Assembly (NCBI GenBank): GCA_025201845.1
Contig: MU603963.1
Location: 62,001 to 126,000, forward strand
Reading direction: 5' to 3'
DNA: 64,000 nt
Source of the DNA: Martensiomyces pterosporus
Taxonomy: Eukaryota > Kickxellomycota > Kickxellomycetes > Kickxellales > Kickxellaceae
The notes under the pieces are model-generated. The model saw only the letters and a list, made by a program, of their open reading frames with translations, did no database searches and was not told where the DNA came from. Shown piece after piece: positions 48,407 to 57,287 of this stretch; position 1 is the first letter of the stretch, and the number at the start of each line of letters is the position of its first letter. The translations under genes and the position numbers were made by a program.

Positions 48407-48503
48407 TATGGCCTGCAGCCTTATTTCGCTGCTGTGCTTTGCTCTTTACATCTATTATTCCCTGCTAATACTACTACTACCACCACAGCTGCAATAATCA
48501 GCC

Positions 48504-49136
48504 CTAGTCTGAGTGCTCTTGTTCCCCGTGCTTGCTCTCCTTGCCGCCACGCTCCTTACGAGTGTGCGGGCTTGGAGAGCGCGATGAGGGAGACCTGCTG
48601 CATTCGCCTGAGGAATCGCTGGGCGAACAAGACCGGCGGCGGCTGCGGTGTCTACGGCGATGGCGTCTGCCTGAATCCCGACTGCGCCTGCGGGATCTTG
48701 CGCGGCTGCTTTTGCTCTTCCTATCCTCATAGCGCTTGCTACCGCTGGAGCCACTGCCATTGTCGCTCTCATTGTCGCTTCCGCTTGACTCCTCGCTCGA
48801 CGACCCCGAAGCTGATGACGGAGAAGGCGAGCGTTTCCTGCTTCTCCTGTGGCGATCATGGCGCCGGTGGCGTCTCCTTTCTTCGCTACGACTATGCCTT
48901 TGCTGTGACCGCTGCTCCATCTCCTCGATCTGGGCCCTGAGCTTTGCCTTCTCGCTGGCAAACGGGTCGCGGCCGGTTAGTGAGTTGGGCTTAGGCTCGA
49001 TCTTCAGGTTGTTTTTGCACTCATAAGTAAGGTGGCCCATCCCGCCGCACTTCTTGCATGCGCCTCGCGTGACTGCTGCTTCGTCTCCCCTGACAAGCCG
49101 CTCGAACGCCTCGATCCCTCGCTGCTGGTCTCCCAT
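48504..49136 (-). CDS. SREK1IP1-like zinc-knuckle, SR-rich protein
   Basis: A 210-residue nuclear-type protein starting at MGDQQRGIEAF (49136). A CCHC zinc knuckle, CKKCGGMGHLTYEC (C-x2-C-x4-H-x4-C), lies at ~27-40, followed by a short conserved part (NNLKIEP, GRDPFASEKAKLRAQIEEME). The rest (~90-210) is Arg/Ser and charged low complexity (RRHRRHDRHRRSRKRS). This arrangement matches SREK1IP1 (p18SRP), a regulator of the SR-related splicing factor SREK1, and its fungal zinc-knuckle relatives. Convergent with SFI1, 97 bases apart. Immediately upstream lies an 11-base tandem repeat (49151-49205). Confidence 0.78.
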   Translation of the reverse strand: MGDQQRGIEAFERLVRGDEAAVTRGACKKCGGMGHLTYECKNNLKIEPKPNSLTGRDPFASEKAKLRAQIEEMEQRSQQRHSRSEERRRHRRHDRHRRSRKRSPSPSSASGSSSEESSGSDNESDNGSGSSGSKRYEDRKSKSSRARSRRRSRDSGRRHRRRHRSRRRSCSPSDSSGECSRSPSSRSPSPHTRKERGGKESKHGEQEHSD

Positions 49137-49150
49137 TGTGAAGCGCGCGT

Positions 49151-49205
49151 GTATAGAGTGTGTATAGAGTGTGTATAGTGTGCGTATAGTGCGCGTATAG
49201 CGTGT
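49151..49205. repeat. 11-base tandem repeat, five units
   Basis: Units at 49151, 49162, 49173, 49184 and 49195. The first two are GTATAGAGTGT, the others GTATAGTGTGC, GTATAGTGCGC and GTATAGCGTGT. It lies 14 bases upstream of the SREK1IP1-like start codon, so probably in its leader or core promoter; each unit has a GTATAG core. Confidence 0.9.
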
Positions 49206-49803
49206 GGTGTGGTGCAAGCACGTGTGCAGAAACCAGCATAAATGCTTTGCCCCATGTTTAGGGGAGGCGCGACATTGCGCAAAAGTATGGATTCAGGTCA
49301 TCCCACCTTGTCAAGCCATCTCGGCTCTGCTGCCTTCATCTCCACGCACAGTCGTCGCCCTATTGGGCTGTGTGATGGTCCCAGGAGAGCCACCGGTCCA
49401 GTACGACGGCGCGGTGCGGCGCAGCCCAATCCCAGGCCGGGCGTGTCGTCCCCTGTGCCTGCTGTGGACCCAACCCGTCTCTTGCCGCCAATAGGCCGGC
49501 CCGCCCCCAGCAGGCTGCCCTATGGCATGCAGCCCATCTCCCCAGTGGTGCGCCCGCCATTCCTTCGCCGTGGTACTTGCTCCTGCCCCTCCGTCCCACC
49601 CCACTCTGGCTCACACTCAATCGCTGCCTCGTCCCCAATAGCGCCGCGACATACACGACCAGCAGCGCCGCTGGCATTGGCTGCGTGCTCATAGTGTGGG
49701 AGACACAGGAATCCCTGGCTGGCGTGCTGCCAGCTGCTCTTTTTTGAGTGCCTTTTTAAGGAACTGCGCGTGGGCGAGCAGGAACATCAATGTACTCGCC
49801 GTT

Positions 49804-49811
49804 TATAAATA
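49804..49811 (+). promoter_or_regulatory. TATA box of GDA1
   Basis: TATAAATA, 144 bases upstream of the GDA1 start codon at 49955, followed by a pyrimidine-rich stretch. Confidence 0.55.
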
Positions 49812-49954
49812 GACCGCTCCGCCTTGGTGTCTTTTTTTTCAGGTAGCCTTGCTGGCCTGCATACATTTTCTCCTTTCCCTCTTCTTGTTCCCTTCTAGAG
49901 GCTACATTGCTATTTTGCTCCACGCTTGGTACAGCCTCCTTCCCAGCCTCTTTT

Positions 49955-51853
49955 ATGCCTTCACGGTCAGTTAACGATTCGGATAGAAATTCGCGAGCTC
50001 ATCACACCCCAAGCACCCGCTCAACGGCTGTTCAGCGTCGCAACACACAGAGCAGCCAGAATTGGGACAGCGATAGCACCACGCCTACGCTAATTGCCTC
50101 TACTAATTCGTCATCTCGGCGCCAGACACCTAGTTCCGGGAGCTCAACGCCGCAGATACACAGCCGCTCGACAGCAGGGCTAGCCAGCAAAAACCGCGTC
50201 GCCTACCAGATAGACCTCGCACCCAACAGCGCTAATAGCAGCACGGAAAGCATCGAGCTTACGCCGCAGTCATCGTACAACGACACTCGTTCGGAGCACA
50301 AGCCTGCGACCACCACAGCAAACATGTTCCGCCAGGCGCTTTCCTCGGTTACGGGCCTTTTCAGCTCGGAGACTTACACCGGGCTGGGCCAGTACCCTAA
50401 CAAGTACCGCAAGATTGCGACCAAGTCGTGGCTCCGCCTGGCTGCCATCGTTCTTGGCATCCTTGGGCTGGGGTACTTTGGCCTTTCCGCCCTTAGCTCG
50501 TCCTCGGGGTCCTCTGTGGGCTCGTCCAGTGGCGCAGCCAACGCTGATCCGCGCCTGCAGTCTATTCACTGCGACATCCCGCACCCTGGCCGGCCCCTGA
50601 TTCAGTACGTGCTCATGCTTGATGCTGGCTCCACTGGCTCCCGCATTCATGTGTACAAGTTCAACTACTGCAAGAACCACCCCGAACTCGAGGACGAGAT
50701 CTTTGAGCAGAACCACCCCGGTCTCTCCTCATTTGGTGCCAAGGCCGAAGATGCTGCCCGCAGCCTGGATGACCTGATGGAGGTCGCCATGAAGGGCGTC
50801 CCCGAGAGCCTGCGCTCCTGCACCCCGATTGCTGTGAAGGCCACGGCCGGCCTGCGTGCTCTCCCTGCCGACCAGAGCGATAGGATTCTGGAGGCCGTCG
50901 AGAACCGCCTGAAGAAGAGCTACCCATTCAGGCTCATCCCCAACAGCCCCGTCGAGGTCATGAGCGGCAAGGACGAGGGCATATATGCCTGGATCACCGT
51001 CAACTTCCTTTTGGGCACCCTGGGCGATGCGGCACACAAGACCGCTGCTACCTTTGATCTTGGAGGCGGTTCCACCCAGATCGTCTTTGAGCCCCGCTAT
51101 GAGAACTGGAACAACGTCACCGGTGGCCCTCAGATGGCACCTGGCGAGCACCGCTATGCCATGAGCTACGGTGGACAGAACTACACGCTCTACCAGCACT
51201 CGTACCTGGGCTACGGGCTGAAGTCCGCGCGCAAGAGCATCAAGCTGCTTATCGCGCAGGAGGCATCGAACAGCGGCAGGTTCTCTGTCGAGCACCCGTG
51301 CTTCCCGCCTGGATTCCGGGACGAGGTCCCCATCAACGATGGCAAGAGCAAGGTCACCATCAAGGGTCCTGCGAAGGACTCGCTCAAGGGCAAGTCGGCC
51401 CTCGATGCTTGCTACAAGGACGTGCGCAAGATCTTCTCCAAGGATGCCCCCTGCTCGCAGAAGCCCTGCTCGTTCAACGGCGTCTACCAGCCCGAGCTCG
51501 ACAAGACCTTTGCTGAAAACCCGTTCTACATCTTCTCGTACTTCTATGACCGCACCTACCCGCTGGGCGTTCGCGACGAGTTCAAGCTCTCCGACATCAA
51601 GGCTCTTGCTGAGAAGGTGTGCAAGCACGACGTCAAGCTGTTTGCTTCCAAGGAGCAGCAGGACGAGATTAAGGGCGAGGATGACTACTGCCTGGACCTC
51701 TCCTACCAGTACGCGCTTCTGAAGGACGGCGTCGGCATGCCTGAGGACCGCGTTGTGCGCAGCACTCGCAAGATCAAGGACGCCGAGACCGGGTGGTGCC
51801 TTGGCGCTTCCCTGGCTGTTCTGGATCAGCAGCAGTATTGCAAGGCGTACTAA
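49955..51853 (+). CDS. GDA1: Golgi guanosine diphosphatase (GDA1/CD39 apyrase family)
   Basis: Type II Golgi membrane enzyme that hydrolyses GDP produced by mannosyltransferases, so that GMP can be exchanged for GDP-mannose. The 632-residue protein starts at MPSRSVND. The N-terminal 155 residues are Ser/Thr-rich and cytosolic. A membrane span LAAIVLGILGLGYFGLSAL lies at ~160-180, then a Ser-rich stem. Apyrase conserved regions: LDAGSTGSR (~221), KATAGLR (~294), EGIYAWITVNFLLG (~347) and DLGGGSTQIVF (~368). The C-terminal half has the paired Cys expected for a lumenal domain (CFPPGF, CYKD, CSQKPCSFNG). Longer than yeast Gda1 (518) mainly in the cytosolic tail. Single exon. Confidence 0.95.
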   Translation: MPSRSVNDSDRNSRAHHTPSTRSTAVQRRNTQSSQNWDSDSTTPTLIASTNSSSRRQTPSSGSSTPQIHSRSTAGLASKNRVAYQIDLAPNSANSSTESIELTPQSSYNDTRSEHKPATTTANMFRQALSSVTGLFSSETYTGLGQYPNKYRKIATKSWLRLAAIVLGILGLGYFGLSALSSSSGSSVGSSSGAANADPRLQSIHCDIPHPGRPLIQYVLMLDAGSTGSRIHVYKFNYCKNHPELEDEIFEQNHPGLSSFGAKAEDAARSLDDLMEVAMKGVPESLRSCTPIAVKATAGLRALPADQSDRILEAVENRLKKSYPFRLIPNSPVEVMSGKDEGIYAWITVNFLLGTLGDAAHKTAATFDLGGGSTQIVFEPRYENWNNVTGGPQMAPGEHRYAMSYGGQNYTLYQHSYLGYGLKSARKSIKLLIAQEASNSGRFSVEHPCFPPGFRDEVPINDGKSKVTIKGPAKDSLKGKSALDACYKDVRKIFSKDAPCSQKPCSFNGVYQPELDKTFAENPFYIFSYFYDRTYPLGVRDEFKLSDIKALAEKVCKHDVKLFASKEQQDEIKGEDDYCLDLSYQYALLKDGVGMPEDRVVRSTRKIKDAETGWCLGASLAVLDQQQYCKAY

Positions 51854-52011
51854 GCTGCCACAGCGCACTCGCACCGCGCCACCAGCACGCCTCTATGCGA
51901 ACCCCCTCCATTCATCTATATACTTTATGCTTTCCCGCCACCTGTCGGTTTTTTTTCTTTTGGACAATGGTGCTAATGTTAGAATATCTATGCATGTCCT
52001 CGAACTACCTA

Positions 52012-53418
52012 CTACTCCCATTCATCCCATGCGTCGTCGTCGTCTGCGCCCTTGGTGCCGCTGTCCTTGGGGGACGATCCAGCCCCGCTCTTTGTCTCTG
52101 AATCCTTGGAATGAGCAGAGAGAGAGGCGCCCTTGGCGGGAGGTTCAGCGCCGTCCTTGTCTGCCCCGGCTGAGTCCTCTGCGCTGGCATCCATCTGGGC
52201 ATTTTCTTTGCTGCCATCGCCGCCTGCCGAAGCACCAGCCTTGTCGCCCTGTTTGGGCTCAGCGGCACTGGTCGACTCTGCTTTGGACTCAGCAGCCCTG
52301 TCCTGCGCCTCAGAGTCAGACTCTCCATCCATGTCCCAGCTGAAATCCTCCTCCTCCGTAGCCGCAACTGCTGCCTCAACAAGCTTTTTACGCCTGAGCT
52401 CCTCCTGGTCAATGGCCCAGACATGGAAATAGTAGCGAGTCCAAAAGTCCTTGTCCGCGACCTTCTCCGAAACCAGCTTCTTGTGCATCTCCGCAACCAC
52501 CGAGTTGTCCTTGAGAAGCGCGTCCACGTCGTCTTTCTTCTTACTCAACTCAAAATCCTTTGCGAACTCGGCGAATCCCGACGCCGGGGTATTCTTGAGT
52601 TCATCCTCTCCCCTAGCCTCGCTATCGCCAGTCTCGGGCTCCTTGCCCTTGGCATCGCTGCTCTTCATGCCAGGGATGCCAATAGCGTGCGTGCTGGGAT
52701 CGACCAGGTACGTGTCCTCCGACTCCTGGATGGCGGCCAGCTGGGCCATACGCCGGTCGTATATGATCTTGCGCGCAGTGTTCCGCTGCTCCTCAGTGCT
52801 GGCGCTGCCAGGTGCCTCGATGACAATGGCGTCACGAAGGAGGTCTTCCAGATCAGCGCCAAGCTTGCCCATCAGCCTCTTCGCCTTCTCCTGCCGCTGC
52901 TTCAGCGTATCTATCTGGAAATGCCTGCTCATTCCCTTGAACAGCCCCTCCTGCGCCGATCCACCGGCGACGTCCCTGCTATCTTCGTCACCTGCTGCTC
53001 TCGTAGATTCCTCGGCCAGCTGAGCCTTATCCTCGTCACTGTCCTTGAGCTCTGCCTCCAAGTCCGTCTTCATCTGGCTGAAGCGAGTCGATATCTCATC
53101 CATACCGCGGGTGGCTCCGACCTTCACTGCCTGTGCAAACTCGGTGATGTCCTGCTTGTACGCCTTGGTAACTTCTTCCGACTGCTTCTTCACCTGGTCG
53201 ACTAGCTGGTCCAGCTGCAGGTCTGATTGCAGCTTCTTGCCCCAGCTGGCAGCAAACCCGAGCATGGAGCCCAGCGTTGGAAGCGAGTCGTTCTTGCCAC
53301 CAGCTGTCTGTGCGTCCTTGGTGGACTCGCTTTGTGGGGTGCCTGGCTCTGACGCTTTGGGCACATAGCCTTCCGCCTCGGCCGCATCAGCCTCGAATTG
53401 AAATGAAAACCCGTCCAT
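52012..53418 (-). CDS. BSD-domain protein
   Basis: A 468-residue protein starting at MDGFSFQFEAD (53418). The N-terminus has GSMLGFAASWGKKLQSDLQL then helices rich in Lys/Glu (VDQVKKQSEEVTKAYKQDI), as in BSDC1/SYAP1-type proteins. The BSD domain is at ~300-355: LLKDNSVVAEMHKKLVSEKV followed by DKDFWTRYYFHV, where BSD has its signature adjacent aromatic residues (F-W-x-R-Y-F). C-terminal ~110 residues are acidic and Ala/Ser-rich with a Trp-ending tail (DDAWDEWE). Such proteins act in vesicle or stress pathways, but the role in fungi is not settled. Convergent with GDA1, 158 bases apart. A start slightly upstream is not possible, as no ATG precedes it in frame. Confidence 0.82.
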   Translation of the reverse strand: MDGFSFQFEADAAEAEGYVPKASEPGTPQSESTKDAQTAGGKNDSLPTLGSMLGFAASWGKKLQSDLQLDQLVDQVKKQSEEVTKAYKQDITEFAQAVKVGATRGMDEISTRFSQMKTDLEAELKDSDEDKAQLAEESTRAAGDEDSRDVAGGSAQEGLFKGMSRHFQIDTLKQRQEKAKRLMGKLGADLEDLLRDAIVIEAPGSASTEEQRNTARKIIYDRRMAQLAAIQESEDTYLVDPSTHAIGIPGMKSSDAKGKEPETGDSEARGEDELKNTPASGFAEFAKDFELSKKKDDVDALLKDNSVVAEMHKKLVSEKVADKDFWTRYYFHVWAIDQEELRRKKLVEAAVAATEEEDFSWDMDGESDSEAQDRAAESKAESTSAAEPKQGDKAGASAGGDGSKENAQMDASAEDSAGADKDGAEPPAKGASLSAHSKDSETKSGAGSSPKDSGTKGADDDDAWDEWE

Positions 53419-53758
53419 CTGGGAAAGACGAAACCAAATAGAGGTGTGGAAAAGTGCAAGAGAAGAGAGTGAGTGGATGTGGGGTGGGTGTGCAGACCAG
53501 CAGCTATTTTGGTGTGGGCCACATGGAAGCAAAACGATGCTTTGTTGCGTATGTCTGGGCGTTGCTTTTTAAGCAGCGCTGCACCAGCCAACATCAGCAT
53601 GCGGGATGCTACGTGTCCATGCTTTTTTTTTGCAGACGTTGATGGAGAGTGTATGTAGAAACAAAGAAAGACAAGAACGAGGGATGTTTAGGAAGAGAAA
53701 ACAGCTGGCGTGGAAAGCAGCAACCGCGAAGGCAGGAGCAGCCAGAAGATAGGGCTGT
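53419..53758. other. Intergenic stretch BSD protein start / NDUFS3 3' end
   Basis: 340 bases; T8 run at 53623-53631. No other feature seen. Confidence 0.4.
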
Positions 53759-54700
53759 TTAGTTCTTCGCGGGCTTCTCGTATCCCTTGGGTGCGTTGTC
53801 ACGGCCCTCGCCAGTCTGCTCCCAAGCAGACGAGTAGTCCCAGTTGCGGAACGCCTGAGCAAGCTCGATGGGCTCCGAAACAACGCGCTTCTTCTCCTCG
53901 TCATAGCGGACCTCGGTGTATCCGTGGATGGGGAAGTCCTTGCGCATGGGGTGGCCCTCAAATCCATAGTCAGTGAGAATGCGGCGGAGATCAGGGTGGC
54001 CAGTGAAGAAAATGCCGTACATGTCCCAGACCTCGCGCTCGCCCCAGATGGCTGCCGAGAAGAGGGGGGCAATCGAGGGAACGGGCTGGGCCTCGTCAGC
54101 GTACGTCTTGACGCGGATGCGCGAGTTGAACCTGTACGAAATCAAGTTGTGGATAACCTCGAACCGGTTGGGCCTGGTAGGGTAGTCGGCGCCAGTGGTG
54201 TCGGTGAGCTGTTTGAACTGTGCGTTGGTGTGGTCCCTGAGGAACTCGACGACCTGGGCGAGCCCAGAGGGCGCAGTGTAGATGACAAGCTCGTCCTTCC
54301 ACACCGAGAACTGCTGCACGTATTTGGGGAGCACGCTGGCGATGTACTTGCCGTAGTCGTACAGCACAGTGTCGGTCTCGCGGCGAGCGGGATCAGCCTC
54401 CTGAAGCTTCTTGGTGTGATCCTCGTCCTTAGCGAACCGCGAGGTGTGGATATATGACGCCGCCATGGTGCGAGGAGCGATACCGGCGGCCAAGTCTACA
54501 CAGCAAAGCTGATGTCTGCAGCTGTTAGTCAATTGGTTCTCTCCGGGCTGCTGCGCAAGGACACAGCGATAGCTCCGCACTGCTCTAGAATGCATTTGCT
54601 CAAGTCGCCGGTCATCCTGCGCTGATTGCGCCTGGTCTACAAGCTACTTACTGCTGGCACGAGCCGAGGTGCTACGGAGGGCGCGAACTGACGACAGCAT
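53759..54700 (-). CDS. NDUFS3: NADH:ubiquinone oxidoreductase 30 kDa subunit NDUFS3
   Basis: Core subunit of the Q module of mitochondrial complex I. Two coding exons: 54652-54700 (49 bases, [16 protein letters not shown], donor GTAAGT) and 53759-54495, joined in phase 1 as [17 protein letters not shown]. The first exon and the start of the second form an Arg/Ser/Ala mitochondrial presequence. The mature part has [20 protein letters not shown] and the family signature [20 protein letters not shown] and [17 protein letters not shown], then [14 protein letters not shown]. The product has 261 residues, as in other eukaryotes. Its presence shows the fungus has complex I, unlike budding yeast. The upstream AG at 54511 would shift the frame and is not used in this model. 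Confidence 0.93.
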
Positions 54701-55461
54701 GTTAATCGTAAAGGGAGGTGCCGCACTCTGGCTGCTTTCACTAAATAGCCGTGGAGAAGGAGTAAATGCGCTTAAATTGGCGGAGAAGCAGAAAGACAAG
54801 AGACACGCTCAATCGCAGCGCAAGATTCAGCGTTTCGAATTGAACCCCCTCTCCGCAGAGCGGCGCGGCTAGAGTGCGATTATCTCTGGCGCAAAGGCAA
54901 AATAGATAACCGCGGGTCTGATCTGATCGGGAAGGGTATTAGATCAGCAGCGCCAAAAAAAACGCCGTGTCCTGGGACTCGGCCGTGCACGCAGAGCAGA
55001 CGCTGCGCGCGGCTCCAGCTGGCGCTGACATGCGATTGAGGCGGCACCTGGACTGCAGGCCTTGCTGCTGCTGCTACTGCTGCTCATATACGCTGGCGCT
55101 GCCACTGCTTTTACTGGACAAAGGCGGGCGCGCTGGGAGTACATGCGAGCACGCAGCCCTAAGCCCTGTGGGTTTGTTGGGGGGTGCGGCCCAATGATTG
55201 GCACCGATCTGTAAAAAATTTTATGCCACCAAGAATAGCAGAGCCAGAGCACCAGGCGTGCAACGGCCAATTTGCCGTCTTCTCTCTCATTCTCAACGCC
55301 TGCCAAAGTAGCTTTGCTGTCCATCCTCCTTACATTTCACATCTCGTCCTATTGTTTTGGTAAAAAGGAATCGAGTTTGCTCCATTCAGCCGTTCCCATT
55401 GAGACCAGGCCGTTACATACACAAAGCCAGACGAGCAGGAAAGAAAAAGCGAAATTGAAAA
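54701..55461. promoter_or_regulatory. Divergent region NDUFS3 / eRF1
   Basis: 761 bases between divergent starts. GC-rich around 54965-55180, including a CTG/CTA triplet-like run at 55061-55090. No gene or RNA recognised. Confidence 0.4.
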
Positions 55462-56932
55462 ATGAGCACCGACATTGATCAGCAGGTTGAGCTGTGGAAG
55501 ATGAAGAAGCTCATTAAGAGCCTGGAAGCCGCGCGTGGGTAAGCGTCTGAACACCTTCTCTTCTGGAACTTTGAAACGGCGTCGTGAAGCAGGCAGGCAG
55601 CTACACCGGCGGACACGGCAGCTCTGCTGTGCGCACATTTATTGCCAGCGCCACTAACGCCTTACTGTGTCCTCGCCTTTGCTAAAGACTCATTGTAGCA
55701 ATGGAACTTCCATGATTTCACTGATTCTTCCGCCGAGGACTCAGATTGCACAGACCAACGGCATGCTTGCCACCGAGTACGGCACTGCATCGAACATCAA
55801 GTCGCGCGTCAACCGCCTTTCCGTCTTGGCAGCCATTACGTCGACCCAGCAGCGCCTGAAGCTGTACACGAAGACCCCGCCCAACGGGCTTGTGATTTAC
55901 TGCGGCACCATTGTCACTGACGAGGGCAAGGAGAAGAAGGTAAACATTGATTTCGAGCCATTCAAGCCCGTAAACACGTCGCTGTACATGTGCGACAACA
56001 AGTTCCATGTCGAGGCCCTGGCCGAGCTGCTCGAGTCGGACAGCCGGTTCGGCTTCATTGTCATGGACGGTAACGGCTGCCTGTTCGGATCTCTGTGCGG
56101 AAGCAACCGCGAGGTCCTGCACAAGTTCACCGTCGACCTGCCCAAGAAGCACGGTCGAGGTGGACAGTCCGCGCAGCGTTTCGGACGTATTCGTGAGGAG
56201 AAGCGCCACAACTACATCCGCAAGGTTGCCGAGACTGCCGTGCAGATGTTCATTTCGAGCGACAAGGTCAATGTGTCGGGCATCATTCTTGCGGGTTCCG
56301 CTGACTTTAAGAGCGACCTCAACAAGTCCGATCTGTTCGACCCCCGCTTGGCTGAGAAGGTCGTGAAGATCGTCGATGTCTCCTATGGTGGCGAGAACGG
56401 ATTCGACCAGGCCATTGGACTGTCCCAGGAGTACTTGGCCAACGTCAAGTTCATTCAGGAGAAGAAGCTCATCGACAAGTACTTTGACGAGATCTCCAAG
56501 GACTCGGGCAAGATCGTCTATGGTGTGGACGACACCCTCAAGGCCCTGGACATGGGTGCCGTCGAGACCCTGATTGTGTGGGAGAGCTTGGATGTTAGCC
56601 GGTACCTCTTCCGCGATGCCGGAGGCGCTGAGGTCGAGCGCTTCCTCAACCCCATTCAGGAGCAGGACCGCTCGAACTTTGAGGACAAGAACACTGGTGC
56701 TGACTTGGAGCTCATCAAGAAGGAGCCCATGCTCGAGTGGCTGGCCGAGATTTACAAGGAGAAGGGCGCAGCCCTGGAGTTCATCACTGACCGGTCGCCT
56801 GAGGGCTCTCAGTTCGTCAGAGGCTTCGGTGGCATTGGTGGCATGCTCCGCTGGCAGCTTGATGTTTCCCAGCTTGGCGGCGACGATGAGGACGACCTCT
56901 ACTTTGACGACGACGATGACTCGGACTACTAA
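55462..56932 (+). CDS. SUP45: Eukaryotic peptide chain release factor eRF1
   Basis: Recognises all three stop codons and triggers peptide release with eRF3. Two coding exons: 55462-55538 and 55699-56932, phase 2, joined as [16 protein letters not shown]. The product is 436 residues (human 437). Domain N: NIKS at 58-61 ([10 protein letters not shown]) and the YxCxxxF stop-reading motif as YMCDNKF. Domain M: the catalytic GGQ at 180-182 ([11 protein letters not shown]). Domain C binds eRF3 and ends in the acidic run [13 protein letters not shown]. All functional residues match the standard genetic code version. Intron of 160 bases. Confidence 0.98.
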
Positions 56933-57287
56933 GCGGCGTAGAGCGTGGGGCCTCCCCTGTTTTCCTCGCCCAGGACTGCCTCTGTCCTCTCTCCCATCCT
57001 CTGACCGCCTGCTTTAGTTTCTAAAAGGCACCAAGTTGGAATGATAAAGTATAATACATACCGCCTTTTGGAGGCTCCAAAGGATCGGAGGGAGGGCAGC
57101 ATTGGCTTTTGCTCCCCATAGTAACATGCGCTGGGAGATTTGATTCGACTAGATGTTACCCAGATATTCTGGACTTTGGGCACTGTTTCGTGTGCACGCC
57201 ACTACATCCCTCGCTCTTACATACACACAGGCACCTGTATTGCCTGACACCCTACGCTCTGGTGAATTATTATTTTTCGAATAAAAT
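56933..57287. other. Intergenic stretch eRF1 3' end / EEF2KMT-like start
   Basis: 355 bases between tandem genes. Holds the eRF1 3' UTR and the promoter of the next gene; ATTATTATTTTTCGAATAAAAT lies directly before the ATG. Nothing else recognised. Confidence 0.4.

Larger units (their letters stand above)
49137..49954. promoter_or_regulatory. Divergent region SREK1IP1-like / GDA1 with 11-base repeat and TATA box
   Basis: 818 bases between divergent starts. Contains five 11-base repeats at 49151-49205 and a TATA box at 49804-49811. A 150-codon plus-strand ORF (49242-49694) is Pro/Arg/Ser-rich without a recognisable pattern and is not called. Confidence 0.5.

Noticed and set aside
49242..49694. 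150-codon plus-strand ORF upstream of GDA1
   Set aside because: Pro/Arg/Ser-rich, no conserved pattern, and another frame on the opposite strand is equally open; kept as intergenic.
50729..51874. 381-codon minus-strand ORF opposite GDA1
   Set aside because: Antisense shadow of a strongly codon-biased gene; the plus strand carries all apyrase regions.
52423..53205. 260-codon plus-strand ORF opposite the BSD-domain gene
   Set aside because: Leu-rich antisense frame of a charged coding sequence; no start context or domain.
54496..54511. Upstream AG as the NDUFS3 intron acceptor
   Set aside because: It joins out of phase with exon 1; the TAG just before 54495 restores the frame into the known N-terminal region.
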